A DNA stretch of 33,269 nucleotides from Opacimonas sp964559075 (GTDB taxonomy: Bacteria; Pseudomonadota; Gammaproteobacteria; Enterobacterales; Alteromonadaceae), in contig CAZLGJ010000012.1 in NCBI GenBank assembly GCA_964559075.1, positions 1 through 33,269 on the forward strand, given 5' to 3'. A program made the translations under genes and the position numbers. Numbering within the stretch: position 1 is the stretch's first letter; each line of letters starts with the position of its first letter. The notes beneath the pieces are model-generated. The model ran no database searches. It saw nothing but the letters and a program-made list of their open reading frames with translations, and had not been told where the DNA came from. This document shows positions 14,007 to 21,719 of the stretch, piece by piece.

Positions 14007-16073
14007 TTAAAACGTGTAGCGCAGTGATGCAGTCAGCTGTCGACCTAAGCCACTTAAACGCTCGCCCACTGCTTCATCGCGGTCAGTAACACGATTGATC
14101 CCGGCTAAATGATACCGATATTGGCGGTCAAAAATATTTTCTACTCCAACACTCAGCTGGAGCTCGGGCAAGACAGAAAACGACGCATTGGTATCCAGGG
14201 TATAGTAACCTGAACTCGCTAGTTCATTGTGGCGCGGCGAAATATCCGTTTGCCCGGCAACTAATCGATGCGTGATGATGTATTGTGCATGACCGTGTTG
14301 ATACGCTAGGTAACTAGTCAAATAAGCCGGTGCAATGCGATACAGGGGAGTGTCGGTGACGGTGTTTGTCCCTTTGACAATACCGCCTGTGATGCCCATT
14401 GCCAGTTGTTTAGACCACTGTTGAGTGTAGCTAAAGTCAAGCCCGTGCAGTTTGGCTTGCATATTTTGCCACTGCAGGGGATGTTTGCCTGCCATCATGT
14501 TGGAGATCATATTGGCAGCGCTAACTGAACTTGGCTCGCCGGTAATGTAGTTATCAATATCGTTATAAAAGGCTGTGACGCTAAATTGCTGTAAGGGCTG
14601 CTGATAGTTCAACCCAACCTGCACCTGTTGCGCGCGCTCTTCTTGCAATTCCAAATTCCCTAAGTAGTTATTGCCATCGGCCAATCCACCTGAGATCCCT
14701 AACGGGAACCACACAAACACCTCGGTATAACTTGGAGCGCGGTGTTTAATACCCGCATCGAGTGCCAACGACCAATCTTGGTTAAGCGGCCTTTGTAGCT
14801 GTGCAACGGCATCGACAAACTGCCAGGCATAGTCGCGTGAGGCATCATTTAAGCGACTGACCAATGCACCAATGTTGGGGTTGCTGGCTGCCATGTGGTG
14901 GCTGATTGGTTCACCAGTCATCAGCACCTTGGTTGGGCGCAGACCGAAGGTCAATTGCATTTGCTCGTGTTGACTTGTGGTTTCAATGAAGCCGCTCAAC
15001 ACTTTGCGCGTAACATCGTTAAAATTAACAATGCGAAACATAGGGTTGTTGGGGTTAGAGATGGTAGAATTGTGACTGCTAGTCACCATATCCGCTCCGA
15101 TGTGCCAATGATCATTTTGCCACTTGAGTTTAGCGCCCAGTTGTTGTGAATCAACAGTATTGAGCCGTGCTGCAGCCGGCATCGCCAAGGGTCTGTAGCT
15201 AAGGTTATCCATGTCATGGGTATTGCGGTTGCCGAAAAGGGCTAGCGTCATTGCGCCATCCAGTATATCTAGATGAGAGACTTGCAAGCGCAGCCAGTTT
15301 GCCTCAATAAAATTAATATCCATATTGAGTGCAGCTGTGCCTGATCCCCCCGTGTACAGATGATTCAGTTGCGTGATGACTTCCCAGTCACCAGTGCGAT
15401 AAGCAAATTGGGAGCCTAAGCCGCGACGCTCATAGAAGCTTTGTGAGCGTTCACTACCATCGCCTGAATCCGTGTTGTCTCCCTCTTGCCACAGCACGTA
15501 GTTTTGCAAAAACACATCTTGGGACTGATATTGATGTGACGCATTTAGATGTAGTCGATGTCCGGCTTGCGCGGTGCCCACAAGGCCATCGAACTGACCA
15601 GAGTGGGTTGATTCAGACTGGTATTGAGGCGGTTGTTCAATTTGTAGTACGTTACTTAGCGTTTCTGCCCCAGCACTTACTGGCGCAATCCCTTGATACA
15701 TCGAGATAGTCATATTGGGGAGTGCGACTAAGTGACCCAAAGGCGAGTCCATCGCGTTGGGACCGGCTCCAGCAATAGGTGCGCCAGCGAACTGCACTTG
15801 CATACGCTCGCCGAATAAGCCGCGATGTTGCAACACGGCAGTGACTGGGCCGTTGCGGTTGATGGCTAGGCCAGGCAAATAATCGGTGAGTTCAGCCAGA
15901 TCTGCAGAGTAAATGGCTATGTCGCTCGGCGCTACGCTGCGCAAGGATGATGTTTGCCCAGTAATGGCAATGGTTTCAATAGGTTGACCGAGCGCATCGG
16001 TGGTTGTTTTTGCTACTGTATTAGCGGCGCATGCGAGAGTGCACGCTAACACAAGAGTGGTAGATAATTTCAT
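14007..16073 (-). CDS. TonB-dependent outer-membrane receptor, OprC/NosA-like (copper receptor family)
   Basis: A 688-residue receptor: signal peptide (cut near ANTVA), a TonB-box-like ETIAITG (33-39), plug domain (about 45-145) and a 22-strand-type barrel ending in phenylalanine (TASLRYTF). The plug holds AGAGPNAMDSPLGHL, resembling the GxPNxMDxP stretch of copper receptors, and the barrel holds HDMDN (His286-x-Met288). As I recall, in Pseudomonas OprC copper is bound by a Cys-x3-Met pair in the plug and a His-x-Met pair in the barrel. Here Met108 and His286/Met288 are present, but the cysteine position is Gly104. A methionine-rich loop (NMISNMMAGKHPLQWQNM) lies later in the barrel. The ATG at 16073 has AGGAA six bases upstream. 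It follows the DUF2946-like gene by 43 bases. Copper as substrate is inference. Confidence 0.85.
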   Translation of the reverse strand: MKLSTTLVLACTLACAANTVAKTTTDALGQPIETIAITGQTSSLRSVAPSDIAIYSADLAELTDYLPGLAINRNGPVTAVLQHRGLFGERMQVQFAGAPIAGAGPNAMDSPLGHLVALPNMTISMYQGIAPVSAGAETLSNVLQIEQPPQYQSESTHSGQFDGLVGTAQAGHRLHLNASHQYQSQDVFLQNYVLWQEGDNTDSGDGSERSQSFYERRGLGSQFAYRTGDWEVITQLNHLYTGGSGTAALNMDINFIEANWLRLQVSHLDILDGAMTLALFGNRNTHDMDNLSYRPLAMPAAARLNTVDSQQLGAKLKWQNDHWHIGADMVTSSHNSTISNPNNPMFRIVNFNDVTRKVLSGFIETTSQHEQMQLTFGLRPTKVLMTGEPISHHMAASNPNIGALVSRLNDASRDYAWQFVDAVAQLQRPLNQDWSLALDAGIKHRAPSYTEVFVWFPLGISGGLADGNNYLGNLELQEERAQQVQVGLNYQQPLQQFSVTAFYNDIDNYITGEPSSVSAANMISNMMAGKHPLQWQNMQAKLHGLDFSYTQQWSKQLAMGITGGIVKGTNTVTDTPLYRIAPAYLTSYLAYQHGHAQYIITHRLVAGQTDISPRHNELASSGYYTLDTNASFSVLPELQLSVGVENIFDRQYRYHLAGINRVTDRDEAVGERLSGLGRQLTASLRYTF

Positions 16074-16116
16074 ACTATTTCCTAAAAATAAATTGAACGA
16101 GGGTGTGCGTTATTAT

Positions 16117-16521
16117 TTATAGGACGTTTGGGGGACCACGCAGTAATGGTTGAAAATAGGTGCTGGCGCTAAACTGCGCGAGATAAACAGCGACTGCATG
16201 GCGATGCATAGCCAGCAATTGCGGTACTGTATTGGTAGAGATTAGGTCTAGGTGATCAGGATCGAGATAAGGGTGCTCAGGGCAAAGTTCATTGAGATCG
16301 ATGGATGGTAAGTCGCCCTTTAACTGAGCAGGCTCAACAAACACAAACTTGCCAGCAGCCTGAGTTTTGGTGACAGAAATAAAGCGCATCTCTGCCCCGG
16401 TACAAATTAGTTCAATGTCGTCGCCGAGTTGCGCTTTGTACTCAAGCGCCTTTAATTGCAACACCAGCGGTGAAACAATCATTTGTGTTAACAGGGCAAT
16501 GACGACAATGAACCTCAACAT
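16117..16521 (-). CDS. DUF2946-like exported protein
   Basis: A 134-residue protein with an N-terminal hydrophobic anchor or signal (FIVVIALLTQMIVSPLVLQL). The mature part has GDDIELICTGAEMRFISV, like the conserved ICxxxG segment of DUF2946, then a cysteine/histidine patch (ELCPEHPYLDPDHLD), and ends RGPPNV, like the conserved APP tail of that family. DUF2946 genes often sit beside copper or other metal TonB receptors, and here the receptor gene follows 43 bases downstream. The usual Cys-x2-Cys pair is not present. It probably acts in the periplasm in metal handling, but this is inferred from context. Confidence 0.65.
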   Translation of the reverse strand: MLRFIVVIALLTQMIVSPLVLQLKALEYKAQLGDDIELICTGAEMRFISVTKTQAAGKFVFVEPAQLKGDLPSIDLNELCPEHPYLDPDHLDLISTNTVPQLLAMHRHAVAVYLAQFSASTYFQPLLRGPPNVL

Positions 16522-16529
16522 GGCCTAGA

Positions 16530-17039
16530 TCACCACATCAAATCATCTGGCACGACAAAATCTTTATACGGATCATCTTCGTCTGGTTCTGCAGGTGTTT
16601 CTTGGGTATTAGCAATGATCATGTCAGGCGCGTGCTGGGCAATTTTGTCACCCGCGCCACTGGGGATAATGCTAAAGGTCTCGTCGGCAACCACAATCAC
16701 CAGCTGACCGTTTAATAAAGAGCTGCGTATCGCGGGCTGAACGTAAAGGGTTTTGACTTTGCTATCGTGCACAAAGTTATATTTTTCTTCACCTTGATAG
16801 GTAACGGCATTCGCCGCAATCATTTGGCGAATCTGCGCTTGGATTTCTTTTTCGCGCTTAGCTGCTTGTTGTGCGTCGTTTAATGCTTTGGTTTTTTCTA
16901 ACTCTGCTGCGCGCTTAGCAGCAATATCTGCCTGGACATTTTTGGCCATGTCGCGGGCTTTTTTCTTCTTCTTGGCGGCATTGCTGGCTTGTTTTTGGTT
17001 GATTAAACCTGCCTTGAGCATTTGATCTTTGAGTGACAC
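16530..17039 (-). CDS. DUF2058 family protein (YaiL-like, nucleic-acid-associated)
   Basis: About 169 residues: an N-terminal SLKDQMLKAGLINQKQA, a very basic stretch rich in lysine (KKKKKARDMAKN), a charged helical middle (about 30-80) and a compact C-terminal domain with KYNFVHDSKVKTLYVQP, matching the DUF2058/YaiL family. The E. coli member was described as nucleoprotein- or polynucleotide-associated; the biochemical role is unknown. I favour the GTG at 17039: AAGGG is nine bases before it, whereas the in-frame ATG at 17048 directly abuts that AAGGG. The resulting N-terminus also aligns better with the family start. It lies between the HEPN and DUF2946-like genes on the same strand. Confidence 0.85.
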   Translation of the reverse strand: MSLKDQMLKAGLINQKQASNAAKKKKKARDMAKNVQADIAAKRAAELEKTKALNDAQQAAKREKEIQAQIRQMIAANAVTYQGEEKYNFVHDSKVKTLYVQPAIRSSLLNGQLVIVVADETFSIIPSGAGDKIAQHAPDMIIANTQETPAEPDEDDPYKDFVVPDDLMW

Positions 17040-17097
17040 TGCAACCATCCCTTATCGTTAAATGAAACGTCATCTTCAAGCATCTGTCGGATGCACA

Positions 17098-17787
17098 TCA
17101 TGGCGCGTAATCGGGCTGATACTCGCCAATGAGCGGATAACTTGGCTCGCCCATAAATTTGAGCGGATTATCTAACATCAAGTTTATCACGATAGGGACT
17201 AATAACGCCATAATGGCCACTGAATCAGTAAGCTGGGCGCGATTGACAGAGCCTTGCCACGTGGCACCGCCATGCATTAGCTGGTTGCGCAAGGTGTACA
17301 TGCGGCGCAAAATAATACTCAAGACTTTGTCGGTATTTTCGGTGGCTAATGCTGCATTGATCAGGCCCTTTTCCTGCTGGAACTGACGCTGCCACTTACT
17401 TTCTTCGATTTTGCCTTTTTGAAATTCCCAAAACGGCTGAAACACATATTGGTTGTCCAGCAATATGCGAATGTGTGAGGAAAACTGCTCCCACACCAAC
17501 TCATACAGGGCTTTGTCATGATCGAGTTCGACTAGTTTGGCAATAAAGCGGCTGAACAGCTCGGTTTCGGAGTTGTAGAATTTTTCGTGATCTTGCCCAT
17601 AAGCGGCATTAAACGCAATCCACAAAAAAATAAACTGACTGTCACGGTCTACGTCATCGCCATCAACACATAGCTCGGCGCGTTTGAGCCAGCTCAACGC
17701 GCGGTGAATGCGCGTGCCGACATTGGTGTGAAACTTGTCGCGCACGCGACGCTGCTTTGCTTTGAGATACTGATGTGAATAGCTCAT
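17098..17787 (-). CDS. HEPN-domain protein (Apea-like) with R-x4-H motif
   Basis: A 229-residue mainly helical protein. The central part has FLWIAFNAAYG (about 54-64) and the later part has LRRMYTLRNQLMHGGATW, in which Arg167-Asn168-x3-His172 is the classic HEPN R-x4-H signature. HEPN domains are often metal-independent RNases in toxin-antitoxin, abortive-infection and other RNA-cleaving systems, but some are inactive. No nucleotidyltransferase partner or other antitoxin is adjacent. The upstream neighbour nine bases away is a two-CBS protein on the same strand, so the two are surely cotranscribed. The whole motif is conserved, so activity is possible. The target and trigger are unknown. Residues 190-229 are hydrophobic then proline-rich. 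Confidence 0.75.
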   Translation of the reverse strand: MSYSHQYLKAKQRRVRDKFHTNVGTRIHRALSWLKRAELCVDGDDVDRDSQFIFLWIAFNAAYGQDHEKFYNSETELFSRFIAKLVELDHDKALYELVWEQFSSHIRILLDNQYVFQPFWEFQKGKIEESKWQRQFQQEKGLINAALATENTDKVLSIILRRMYTLRNQLMHGGATWQGSVNRAQLTDSVAIMALLVPIVINLMLDNPLKFMGEPSYPLIGEYQPDYAP

Positions 17788-17796
17788 GTGACTTTA

Positions 17797-18213
17797 TTAA
17801 TGGGCTTTGTAACCATCTTGCAGATGCAGGTCGATGGCGCGCAGTATAGCAGAGCGGTCAATTGCACCGACAAGGTCGCCATTGTCATCGATAACGGGAT
17901 AAATTTTGGGACGATCCGACATGAGTTTTTCAGCGACAAAGAGTACCGAGTCATACGCTTTTACGGTTTTGACACTGGCTGTCATGATGTCTTCAACGTT
18001 AGCTGACTGCTGGCGGTAATAACTCGATTCGATCATTTTTTTAATACAGTCCTGTTCGGACAAAAAGCCAATCATCTTGCCGGCTTTGTCAATGACTGGG
18101 CCTCCTGTTTGTTTGGTGGCAAGGAGCTTTTCGACCGCTTCGGCGACCGGCATTTTTTCCATAAAAACGACGGGATGCTTGTTCATATAATCTTGAATTT
18201 TCAAGGATTCCAT
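17797..18213 (-). CDS. Two-CBS-domain protein
   Basis: A 138-residue cytoplasmic protein made of a CBS pair: CBS1 (about 5-65: IQDYMNKHPVVFMEKMPVAE, then GGPVIDKAGKMIGFLSEQDC) and CBS2 (about 73-130: VEDIMTASVKTVKAYDSV, then IYPVIDDNGDLVGAIDRSAI). CBS pairs bind adenine nucleotides and act as energy or nucleotide sensors, here without an attached effector domain. The HEPN gene begins nine bases after it on the same strand, so this could be a nucleotide-sensing partner. AAGGAAG is well placed before the ATG. It is divergent from the YebE-like gene. Confidence 0.9.
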   Translation of the reverse strand: MESLKIQDYMNKHPVVFMEKMPVAEAVEKLLATKQTGGPVIDKAGKMIGFLSEQDCIKKMIESSYYRQQSANVEDIMTASVKTVKAYDSVLFVAEKLMSDRPKIYPVIDDNGDLVGAIDRSAILRAIDLHLQDGYKAH

Positions 18214-18248
18214 ACTACTTCCTTATAATGTTAGGTAGGGTCACCTTT

Positions 18249-18278
18249 ACTATAGTGTATAACGGAACTATTTGTGAA
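18249..18278 (-). promoter_or_regulatory. Candidate promoter for the CBS-HEPN operon
   Basis: On the minus strand TTCACA (18278-18273) and TATAGT (18254-18249) are separated by 18 bases, about 36 bases before the ATG at 18213. Spacing and hexamers are acceptable but not strong. Confidence 0.35.
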
Positions 18279-18357
18279 GCCCCGCACCTAAAATAAATAC
18301 TAACAACAATAAAACCTAAACAAAGGTCTAAATAAGGTCTATATAAGGAACATTCGA

Positions 18358-19053
18358 ATGAGCAATCTACAAAAACTCATGGGTAATCTCACGCAATCAG
18401 GCGCCCTTAACGGTTTTTTGGGCGGCGTTGCAGGCGGTGGCTTAACCAGTCTGCTAACTTCAAAAAAAGGCAAGAAAACCGGCAAAAAAGCCCTTAAGCT
18501 GGGTGCGCTGGCCGCAGTTGGCACCGTGGCGTGGAAAGCCTATCAAAACTATTCTCAACGTCCCGAAGCAGCAGCTGCTACAGCACCTGCACCATCGCCC
18601 TCTTCATCGCAAAACTCTGGGGCAGCGCGCCCTGCGGGAGCTAATTGGAACTACGCTCCTGCCCAACTGCCGCAGGCGTCATTTGAGCATGTCGTAGATG
18701 ACAATAACAGTTCGGGACAGCTGTTGATCATGCGCGCAATGATTGCTGCAGCTTATGCTGATGGTCATATTGATGCGGAGGAGCGTGCGACCATCTTTGC
18801 CAATGTCGAGCAGATGCCGCTAAGCGTTGAAGATAAAGCATTACTGTTTGATGAGTTGCGCCAGCCGTTATCACAAGCACAGCTGGTCGCGGCGGTGCCG
18901 GATGCGCAAACGGGGATTGAGGTGTATGCTGCCAGCGTTAGTGCCATTGACCCTGAGCAAGTCGCTTCACAGCAATACTTGCAATCTTTGGCAGCACAGC
19001 TGTGTATTCCGAGCGAGCTAGTTGCAACCATTCACAGCGAATTGCAAGGGTAG
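18358..19053 (+). CDS. yebE: DUF533 / TerB-like protein (YebE-like)
   Basis: A 231-residue protein matching the YebE/DUF533 family. The glycine-rich N-terminus LGGVAGGGLTSLLTSKKGKKTGKKALKLG (spanning about 20-49) is followed by a short hydrophobic segment (LGALAAVGTVAWKAY), a low-complexity Ala/Pro/Ser linker (about 70-105) and a C-terminal TerB-like helical domain (about 115-228) with IAAAYADGHIDAEERATIF, whose acidic DGxxxxEE residues suggest metal binding. E. coli YebE is an inner-membrane protein of the stress regulons (from memory); its function is unsettled. The ribosome site ATAAGGAA precedes the ATG at normal distance. Two copies of AAGGTCTA lie in the leader (about 18323-18340). It is convergent with the TIGR02647 gene. 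Confidence 0.85.
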   Translation: MSNLQKLMGNLTQSGALNGFLGGVAGGGLTSLLTSKKGKKTGKKALKLGALAAVGTVAWKAYQNYSQRPEAAAATAPAPSPSSSQNSGAARPAGANWNYAPAQLPQASFEHVVDDNNSSGQLLIMRAMIAAAYADGHIDAEERATIFANVEQMPLSVEDKALLFDELRQPLSQAQLVAAVPDAQTGIEVYAASVSAIDPEQVASQQYLQSLAAQLCIPSELVATIHSELQG

Positions 19054-19077
19054 TTGGATATGGTGCCTACGCAATAT

Positions 19078-19317
19078 CTAGGCTGGCGCTTGCAGGCCCA
19101 TGTGTAAAATATTGGCGTGTTTTTGCAAGTCATACCCCAAATCGGTCAGGTAACCGCCGTCGGTTTGGGTGATGATCCCTTTTTCATACATGCGTTTGGC
19201 CGCGTCGATTTTGTTGGGGTCTGCATCGTGATGGATTTTTAATCCCTGCATCATGCTGTTATCAGGAAACAATAGAAGTAGTTCGAGTTCTGCGATTTGT
19301 TCTAAGGTGAAAGCCAT
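19078..19317 (-). CDS. TIGR02647 family small protein
   Basis: A 79-residue protein with no signal or membrane segment: FTLEQIAELELLLLFPDNS, then MQGLKIHHDADPNKIDAAKRM and KGIITQTDGGYLTDLGYDLQKHA. It matches my memory of the TIGR02647 family of gammaproteobacteria, whose fold resembles a winged-helix (GGYLTDLGYDLQKH as wing and recognition region). The function is unknown. It is convergent with the YebE-like gene and 50 bases upstream of the MFS gene's stop on the same strand. Confidence 0.8.
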   Translation of the reverse strand: MAFTLEQIAELELLLLFPDNSMMQGLKIHHDADPNKIDAAKRMYEKGIITQTDGGYLTDLGYDLQKHANILHMGLQAPA

Positions 19318-19368
19318 CAGCCGTCCTTGTGATATGTTAATGATTTGTTAGTCAATCATTGGCGATAA

Positions 19369-20619
19369 TCAAGCGATAGTCAACTGCTTTTTTGGGGTTT
19401 CATTTACCGGCAGGTGAATCAAGGCCGAAAATGCCCCAACGCCGATCCCGATCCACCACACCATGGTGTAATCCCCATATAAGTCATACAGGCTCCCGCC
19501 GAGCCACACGCCCAAGAACCCGCCTAGCTGGTGCGAGAAAAACACGATGCCATACAGGGTACCCATGTATTTGAGCCCATAAATATGGCCAATTAACCCT
19601 GCAGTAAGCGGCACGGTAGCAAGCCACAATGCGCCCATGATCACTGAGAAAAACACCACGGACTCTGGCGTAATGGGGTTGATGATAAAAATCACAGAAA
19701 TCAAAGTCCGCAGCGCATAAATACTGGCAAGCAAGTATTTACGGGAATAGCGATTGCCGAGGTATCCGGCGTANNNNNNNNNNATGTTAGCTAGCCCAAT
19801 GATCGCAATGGCCATTGCGCCCAAGCCCGAGGTCGTCGTCACCCCGAGAGACTGGATTAGACTTGTCGGCGAAATAGCTGAGCACATCTCGGTAATGAGT
19901 GCAGGAAAATGCGCCGTGATAAACGCCAGTTGATAGCCACAGCTAAAAAAGCCAACAAACAAAAAGACAAAGGTAGGATCGCGCATGGCTTTCTTCACCA
20001 CTTGACCGAGACTTTCTTCCGGTGCTGCTTGATGGGGTTTGGGGACATACAAAAAGTGCACCAGCAATAATGTGGTACAAATCACACCGGCCAAAATCAT
20101 AAAGACCTCTTGCCAGGTTAAACTCGCCAGCAGCGCTTGGACCACCGGGGGGCCAATTAATTGGCCCAACGAGCCTGCTGCTGTGGTGATCCCCAATGCC
20201 ATTGAGCGGTAGCGATCCGAAGTCGCCCGCCCTACAATGGCGAGGATCAAACCAAAACCCGTGCCAGCGATACCAAAACCAACCAGCATTTCTAGTAGCT
20301 GGTGCTGACCGGGCGTAATCGCAAATGCCGATAAGAACAAGCCGACCGCATAACACGCAATTCCAGCCACAATGGCCTTGCGGTCGCCGTACTTTTCGGC
20401 CAGTGCACCAAATATCGGCTGACCAATACCCCAGAACAAATTCTGCAGCGCAATCGCAAAGGAAAACTCAGCGCGCAACCAGTCAAATTCAGTCGCAATC
20501 GGAATTTGAAAAAGCCCAAATGAAGCGCGTATAGCAAAGCTGACCAAGATAATTAGACACCCGGCAAGCAAGATGGGATGCATCAAGCGATCGTGTTGGA
20601 ATGTGGTAGTAGCTTGCAT
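19369..20619 (-). CDS. Major facilitator superfamily transporter (contains an N gap)
   Basis: About 416 residues with twelve hydrophobic helices in two six-helix bundles. The MFS loop 2-3 motif GALAEKYGDRKAIV is clear in the first half, and its repeat YAGYLGNRYSRKYLL lies in the second half, right after the 10-base assembly gap. The early sequence (RASFGLFQIPIATEF, GIGQPIFGALAEKYG) resembles the OFA/monocarboxylate-like branch, but the substrate cannot be assigned. The frame is open on both sides of the gap, so the gene is probably intact. A weak ribosome site precedes the ATG at 20619. It is divergent from the binding-protein gene, sharing a 194-base regulatory region. Confidence 0.88.
   Translation of the reverse strand: MQATTTFQHDRLMHPILLAGCLIILVSFAIRASFGLFQIPIATEFDWLRAEFSFAIALQNLFWGIGQPIFGALAEKYGDRKAIVAGIACYAVGLFLSAFAITPGQHQLLEMLVGFGIAGTGFGLILAIVGRATSDRYRSMALGITTAAGSLGQLIGPPVVQALLASLTWQEVFMILAGVICTTLLLVHFLYVPKPHQAAPEESLGQVVKKAMRDPTFVFLFVGFFSCGYQLAFITAHFPALITEMCSAISPTSLIQSLGVTTTSGLGAMAIAIIGLANXXXXYAGYLGNRYSRKYLLASIYALRTLISVIFIINPITPESVVFFSVIMGALWLATVPLTAGLIGHIYGLKYMGTLYGIVFFSHQLGGFLGVWLGGSLYDLYGDYTMVWWIGIGVGAFSALIHLPVNETPKKQLTIA
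19774..19783. other. Assembly gap of 10 N
   Basis: Ten N lie within the MFS transporter gene. The reading frame happens to continue on both sides, but the true length of the gap is unknown, as a run of exactly ten is a common placeholder. Confidence 0.99.
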
Positions 20620-20665
20620 AGGGAGCTCAGCAGTGACAAATGATACGATGCGTCAGTATGCGCAA

Positions 20666-20719
20666 TCCGCCTTCATGAGTCAATCGGCGTTAGTTGCAAT
20701 ACGCTTTGTATAAGGCGGA
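20666..20719. promoter_or_regulatory. Inverted repeat in the divergent MFS / binding-protein region
   Basis: TCCGCCTT (20666-20673) and AAGGCGGA (20712-20719) are perfect 8-bp complements 38 bases apart, located between two divergent start codons. This is a possible operator pair or a hairpin; a T-rich stretch (ATTATTTTTA) follows on the + strand, but no gene lies upstream on that strand to terminate. Confidence 0.35.
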
Positions 20720-20813
20720 ATTATTTTTACTATTATTAATGTGAATATATCGTTTAGCTTTTAAAAATTATACCGATATGTATAAGACTTTAATTGTACG
20801 ACATTAAGGATTG

Positions 20814-21665
20814 ATGTTGCGTTATTTTATTCCTATCGTAAGCCTGGTTTTTCTCTGTGTATCTGTTGCCAGTGCAGCTGGCCAGTTTAATATCCGCAAG
20901 TTAGAAGATGAAAAACAAGATCTCGCTAAAAACATCTTGTTGTTAGCTTTGCAAAAGGTTGACCCTGCTGCGCGCTTGGTGGAAAGTGACACACTTATGA
21001 CTGAGGCGCGCTTGGTAGAGGCTGTGAAAGCCCAAAAAATTGATATTTTGTGGGCCGGCGCGGCGCCAGATAAGGAACGCGAGCTGCTTACCGTGCGCAT
21101 TCCAATTCTCAAAGGTCTGCTTGGACATCGCATTTTTATCGTCAAAGCAGATGCTAAGCACCGCTTTGCCAATGTGCGTTCTTTAGCCGATTTACAAGGT
21201 TTTAATGCCGGGCAGGGGACGTTTTGGGGCGATACACAAGTGCTCAAAAACGCCAACATCCCAACCGTGACCACAATCAAGTATCAAAACTTATTTCCCA
21301 TGCTTGAAGGAGAGCGTTTTGATTATTTTCCTCGCGCTGTTCACGAACCTTGGCTTGAGGTGCAACAGTACCAGCACTTAAATCTCACTGTAGATCCGCA
21401 CGTCATGTTAGTTTACCCATATGCGATGTACTTTTATGTCAACAAAAACAATCGCGCGTTACACGACATGATTTATCGCGGTTTAGAAATGGCTATCTTA
21501 GATGGTTCTTACGATAAGATATTTTATAACGATCCGACTGTTAAACAGGCTCTGCAATATGCCAACCTATCAAAGCGTCAGATAATACGGATTGATAATC
21601 CCGACATGCACCCAGACACTCCGTTAACGCGCAAAGAGTTTTGGCTCGATATCAATCAGCTTTAA
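20814..21665 (+). CDS. Periplasmic solute-binding protein (family 3-like), no transporter attached
   Basis: About 283 residues with a signal peptide (LRYFIPIVSLVFLCVSVASAA, cut near ASA-AG) and a periplasmic-binding-protein fold: FNIRKLEDEKQDLAKNI, a first-lobe KAQKIDILWAGAAPDKERELL, and a hinge region RSLADLQGFNAGQGTFWGDTQ typical of amino-acid-type binding proteins (domain SBP_bac_3). The ligand is unknown. No ABC permease or ATPase gene is nearby; the next gene, 54 bases on, is a chemoreceptor, so this protein probably delivers ligand to it. The ATG at 20814 has TAAGGA just upstream, though closer than ideal; a TTG at 20817 would be better spaced, so the first codon is uncertain. Confidence 0.8.
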   Translation: MLRYFIPIVSLVFLCVSVASAAGQFNIRKLEDEKQDLAKNILLLALQKVDPAARLVESDTLMTEARLVEAVKAQKIDILWAGAAPDKERELLTVRIPILKGLLGHRIFIVKADAKHRFANVRSLADLQGFNAGQGTFWGDTQVLKNANIPTVTTIKYQNLFPMLEGERFDYFPRAVHEPWLEVQQYQHLNLTVDPHVMLVYPYAMYFYVNKNNRALHDMIYRGLEMAILDGSYDKIFYNDPTVKQALQYANLSKRQIIRIDNPDMHPDTPLTRKEFWLDINQL

Positions 21666-21719
21666 GCGATACCTCATTATTCACCCACCACCACGGACAT
21701 CTCGACAAAGGACACTGTA

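Noticed and set aside
20822..21280. Antisense open frame (152 codons, - strand) across the binding-protein gene
   Set aside because: It shadows a gene with a clear signal peptide and fold, has no ribosome site, and its translation is rich in Ser, Arg and Lys without domain features.
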